8,242 bases of DNA from CAZSVI01 sp964610205 (GTDB taxonomy: Bacteria; Bacillota; Clostridia; DSM-8532). The position numbers were made by a program, and so were the translations under genes. The DNA is taken from contig CAZSVI010000147.1 in assembly GCA_964610205.1 (NCBI GenBank), forward strand, positions 1-8,242, written 5' to 3'. This document shows positions 5,388 to 8,242 of the stretch, in pieces. A model generated the notes under the pieces. That model was not told the DNA's origin. It worked only from the letters and a program-made list of their open reading frames with translations, and ran no database searches. Position 1 is the first letter of the stretch. Each line of letters starts with the position of its first letter.

Positions 5388-5786
5388 ATGATCAGGATTT
5401 TCAAGTTTATAACGGTGGGCGGAATAAATACGGCAATAACTCTTGTAACCTTCTATTTCCTAAACAATGTATACGGAATGAATTATTTATTGGGTTCATT
5501 CTTAGGATATTCTCTTGGGATTATAAACAGTTACATTTTAAACAAACTGTGGACATTCCGGGATTCGGACAAAAAGGTAATCCCCCAGTTCATGAGGTTT
5601 GTTGCTGTAAGCATGATTTCAATGGGTATCAACCTTACGGTGATGTATATCCTTATAGAAAGGTTAAACCTTGATAGCCTGTTTTCACAGGTAATTGCCA
5701 TTATATTCTCCACAGTTTCAAATTATACGGGAAGCAGGATATTGGTTTTTCATTATTCAGAAGAGGATAATCCATCAACGAGCTGA
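5388..5786 (+). CDS. GtrA-like family membrane protein
   Basis: GtrA-family proteins are small four-helix membrane proteins thought to help move polyprenyl-phosphate-linked sugars across the membrane for decoration of surface polymers. The 132-residue protein fits: helices at about 5-25, 32-50, 68-90 and 98-117, the start FKFITVGGINTAIT, and the family motif NKLWTF at 52-57 in the loop after helix 2. The frame is open back to a TTG at 5355, but the ATG at 5388 is preferred because GGAG (5379-5382) lies 5 nt upstream and the protein then begins just before helix 1, as usual. The TTG has GGAG only 2 nt away, too close. The usual partner, a polyprenyl-phosphate glycosyltransferase, is absent from this window, so the sugar is unknown. 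The tail after helix 4 is short and polar. Confidence 0.88.
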   Translation: MIRIFKFITVGGINTAITLVTFYFLNNVYGMNYLLGSFLGYSLGIINSYILNKLWTFRDSDKKVIPQFMRFVAVSMISMGINLTVMYILIERLNLDSLFSQVIAIIFSTVSNYTGSRILVFHYSEEDNPSTS

Positions 5787-5876
5787 TGAAATAAATATTA
5801 ACTCTCGCATAAAAACTTTTATTCAATGGGTGCTTGAATTTATACCAATATAGTCGTTAATGCAGTAGAATCATAT

Positions 5877-5905
5877 TTGCATTTTTATTTTATTTGGATT
5901 ATTAT
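5877..5905 (+). promoter_or_regulatory. Sigma-A promoter of the PHP gene
   Basis: TTGCAT (5877-5882) and TATTAT (5900-5905) are 17 bp apart, placing the start about 30 nt before the ATG at 5946. Its position shows the PHP gene can be transcribed without the GtrA gene. A 6-bp inverted repeat (ATTCAA 5821-5826, TTGAAT 5834-5839) upstream is too weak to call a terminator. Confidence 0.55.
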
Positions 5906-5945
5906 CTACATGGACTACATTTAAAATACTTCCCGGAGGGCTGAA

Positions 5946-6686
5946 ATGGATTCGTATATTTATGATGTTCATATACATACGTCAGAAACCAGTAGTTGCG
6001 GTAAGGTTGACGCAAAGACCGTTGTCCGCGTTTATAAGGAGGCAGGATATCATGGATTGGTGATTACCGACCATTATACCAGAGGATATTTTGAAAGTTT
6101 ACGTTATAATCAATGGGAAGACAAAGTAAATCAGTATCTGAGGGGTTATCACAGCGCCCTGGCCGAAGGACGAAAACTCGGTCTTAATGTACTTCTGGGA
6201 ATGGAACTGCGGTTCGATGAAAATGAAAGTGATTACCTTATCTACGGAATAGATGAAGATTTCCTTTTCAGGCACAGGGAACTGTACACACTTAATATAG
6301 AGAAGTTCAGCGGAATGATTAATGGTACAACTATACAGATTTATCAGGCACACCCTTTCAGATTGACCTCTGTCCCTGCGAATCCGGCCTATCTGCATGG
6401 GATTGAAGTATACAACGGCAATCCCCGTCAAATATCCAATAACTCCAAAGCCTTCGAGTATGCCAAAAAGAACGGGCTGAAAATGATATCCGGTTCAGAC
6501 TTCCATCTGCTTTCAGATCTGGCCCGGGGTGGAATTATTTTATCGGATACTCCTCCGGATTCAGTTGAATTCGCACAAATACTTAAAAATGACAACATGA
6601 TCAAGTTTGTTATCGGTAAAGATGAAATTGAAGATTTTACTGAAACACCCTTTTGTCATTTGTCCGAAAAGGCTGAATGGATTTGA
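5946..6686 (+). CDS. PHP-domain metal-dependent phosphoesterase
   Basis: PHP-domain proteins are cytoplasmic hydrolases that use a cluster of two or three metal ions to cleave phosphate esters. The 246-residue protein shows the metal ligands in the expected order: DVHIH (D7, H9, H11), TDH (D42, H43), GMELRF (E87), AHP (H136) and SDFH (D185, H187). E154 in GIEVYNG is also typical. The ATG at 5946 has GGAGG (5935-5939) 6 nt upstream. It is a single-domain protein without polymerase or membrane parts, so it is not a DNA polymerase X or PolC fragment. Relatives include histidinol-phosphate phosphatase and nucleoside 3',5'-bisphosphate phosphatase; no histidine biosynthesis gene is nearby and the substrate cannot be assigned. 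It converges with ade, with only 9 bp between the stop codons. Confidence 0.88.
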   Translation: MDSYIYDVHIHTSETSSCGKVDAKTVVRVYKEAGYHGLVITDHYTRGYFESLRYNQWEDKVNQYLRGYHSALAEGRKLGLNVLLGMELRFDENESDYLIYGIDEDFLFRHRELYTLNIEKFSGMINGTTIQIYQAHPFRLTSVPANPAYLHGIEVYNGNPRQISNNSKAFEYAKKNGLKMISGSDFHLLSDLARGGIILSDTPPDSVEFAQILKNDNMIKFVIGKDEIEDFTETPFCHLSEKAEWI

Positions 6687-6695
6687 TGCAGGAGG

Positions 6696-8242
6696 TTATT
6701 TTTCCGAATCTATATTGATAAATTTGAAGTTTACCGCATCAAATAACCCCATATCTGTCAGTTTTAATTCAGGTATCACAGGTAAGGCCAGAAACGAAAG
6801 TGTTATGAACGGATCTATATTCGGGTTAACACCCAAACCTGTGGCTATGGTTTTCATTTCTTTCAGTTTCGCCGAAACACTTTCTATCGTATCGTTCGTC
6901 ATTAAGCCGGCAACTTCCAGCTTCAGTCCGGACAAAACCCTTGACTTCTCACATATAACTATTCCGCCCGTCATCCTTTTCAATTCGGAAACCGCCAATT
7001 TCATATCCGCATCGTTAGTTCCGACAACAATGATATTATGTGAGTCATGCGCTATAGATAATGCTATTGCTCCATTTTTCAAGCCATAGTTTTCAACAAG
7101 ACCCAGTCCGATATTTCCGCTTTTCTGATGCCTTTCTATAACAGCCAGTTTTAATATATCATATTTCCCGTTAAAAACAAAACACCCGTTATCTTTACTG
7201 ACTTTACGTACCGCATGCCCTGTCAGAATACTGTTTTCACATACGGATATAACATTTGCATATGCCGAATCAATTTTCAAATTGAAATCCATTTTATCCA
7301 CATCCGGGATGTGTATTGTATTATGAAGCGTAACTTTAGCCCTATGTTCAACATCAAGAACCAATTCTCCGTTTCTCGCCGCCAGCTTACCATTTTTAAA
7401 AACTGCTTCAATATTAAAATCACTTAAGTTATCAACGACAACCAAATCCGCGATCCTTCCGGGAACAACAGCGCCTCTGTCCTTTAAACCATAACATTCG
7501 GCACCGTTTATTGTAGCCGCTTTTATAGCGTCAATGATGTTCATCCCGTTTTTAACGGCGAGCTTAATGTTATGGTTAATGTGTCCCTCCTTAATGATAT
7601 CCTCCGGATGCTTATCGTCTGTGCAGAAAGTAACATAGTTAAGGTTGTATCGATTAATGCCCTTTATAAGATCCACAAGGTTTTTTGCAGCAGAGCCTTC
7701 CCTTATATGGATATACATGCCTCTTCTCAGTTTCTCCATCATTTCATCAACAGTTGTACACTCATGCTCGGTACTTACTCCGGCAAGTTTATACGCATTC
7801 AATTCCTTTCCTGACAGTTTGGGCGCATGACCGTCAACGATTCTGCCCTTGAACAGGTTGATTTTACTTATCACATCAGGATCGCTGTTCAATACCCCCG
7901 GATAATTCATCATCTCTCCCAACCCAAGTACAAAATCGCGGCTTGCAAGTCGCTTCAAATCTTCCGCCAGGAGCCTGGCTCCCGAGGTTTCAAATCCGGT
8001 TGCGGGTACGCATGACGGAAGCATAATAAATATATCTATTGGAAGATCCAAACTTGAATCCAGAATATATTCAATGCCGTTTATTCCGCAAACATTGGCA
8101 ATTTCATGAGGATCCGCAATAACGGTAGTGGTTCCGAAAGGCAATACCGCTTTTGTGAATTGCGGCGGGGCTATCATGGACGACTCAATATGCACATGAG
8201 AGTCTATAAAACCGGGACATATGTATTTGCTAAAAAGATCTA
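6696..8242 (-). CDS. ade: Adenine deaminase, N-terminus beyond the window
   Basis: Adenine deaminase converts adenine to hypoxanthine and ammonia (purine salvage) and is a metal-dependent amidohydrolase. The frame stays open to the right edge: before the GTG at 8195 it reads KYICPGFIDSH and leads straight into VHIESS, so that GTG is an internal valine of the metal-binding FxDxHxH motif and not a start. About 514 residues are inside the window; the family is usually near 570-600, so some 55-85 N-terminal residues lie outside. Visible motifs, counted from the GTG: ADPHEIANV (27-35), GEMMNYPGV (93-101), DGHAP (121-125), TEHE (142-145), CTDD (191-194, metal-binding Asp), and PGRIADLVVV of the returning beta-sandwich domain. 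The C-terminal ALPVIPELKLTD is typical of bacterial Ade. No promoter or start is visible here. Confidence 0.94.
   Translation of the reverse strand, partial: DLFSKYICPGFIDSHVHIESSMIAPPQFTKAVLPFGTTTVIADPHEIANVCGINGIEYILDSSLDLPIDIFIMLPSCVPATGFETSGARLLAEDLKRLASRDFVLGLGEMMNYPGVLNSDPDVISKINLFKGRIVDGHAPKLSGKELNAYKLAGVSTEHECTTVDEMMEKLRRGMYIHIREGSAAKNLVDLIKGINRYNLNYVTFCTDDKHPEDIIKEGHINHNIKLAVKNGMNIIDAIKAATINGAECYGLKDRGAVVPGRIADLVVVDNLSDFNIEAVFKNGKLAARNGELVLDVEHRAKVTLHNTIHIPDVDKMDFNLKIDSAYANVISVCENSILTGHAVRKVSKDNGCFVFNGKYDILKLAVIERHQKSGNIGLGLVENYGLKNGAIALSIAHDSHNIIVVGTNDADMKLAVSELKRMTGGIVICEKSRVLSGLKLEVAGLMTNDTIESVSAKLKEMKTIATGLGVNPNIDPFITLSFLALPVIPELKLTDMGLFDAVNFKFINIDSEK

Noticed and set aside
6607..7089. 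Plus-strand frame of 160 codons
   Set aside because: It overlaps the end of the PHP gene and runs antisense through well-conserved ade sequence, with no ribosome binding site.
1..8242. CRISPR array, tRNA, rRNA, insertion sequence or phage genes
   Set aside because: No spaced direct repeats, tRNA cloverleaf, transposase or phage-like protein was seen on either strand.

Overview
The window looks like a chromosomal segment from a low-to-moderate GC member of the Clostridia (Bacillota). The evidence is strong AGGAGG-type ribosome binding sites, AT-rich intergenic regions with consensus sigma-A promoters, and protein sequences of clostridial character. I cannot name the species from sequence alone.

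Layout, left to right. (1) Positions 1-606 hold no protein gene. They contain a short heptad repeat, then what appears to be a free-standing structured RNA of about 290 nt. It has its own promoter (TTGTAA-17-TATAAT), a closing helix that pairs its 5' and 3' ends, and a T8 tract right after that helix. Its sequence blocks resemble my recollection of the raiA RNA motif, which I could not test. (2) galE (607-1617, +) is a complete UDP-glucose 4-epimerase with its own promoter and a strong terminator. A Cys at the E. coli Tyr299 position suggests it may also accept N-acetylated UDP-hexosamines. (3) Two tandem mgtE magnesium channel genes lie on the minus strand (3059-4402 first, then 1705-3045), 13 bp apart and about 80% identical by hand count. 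They look like a lineage-specific duplication. (4) A gene-poor stretch of nearly 1 kb (4403-5387) holds an mgtE leader with hairpins, a likely dispersed repeat, three consecutive strong stem-loops, and a minus-strand unit that could encode a 30-residue hydrophobic peptide behind an almost consensus promoter. (5) A GtrA-like four-helix membrane protein (5388-5786, +). (6) A PHP-domain metal-dependent phosphoesterase (5946-6686, +) with its own promoter. (7) Adenine deaminase (ade) on the minus strand, converging on the PHP gene with 9 bp between stop codons and running off the right edge, so its N-terminus lies outside the window.

The genes do not form one pathway. They are mostly single-gene housekeeping units: nucleotide-sugar supply and possible lipid-linked sugar transfer to the cell surface (galE, GtrA), magnesium homeostasis (mgtE pair), purine salvage (ade) and an unassigned phosphoesterase. 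The most unusual content is non-coding: the structured RNA before galE, and the stem-loop and small-peptide region between the mgtE pair and the GtrA gene.
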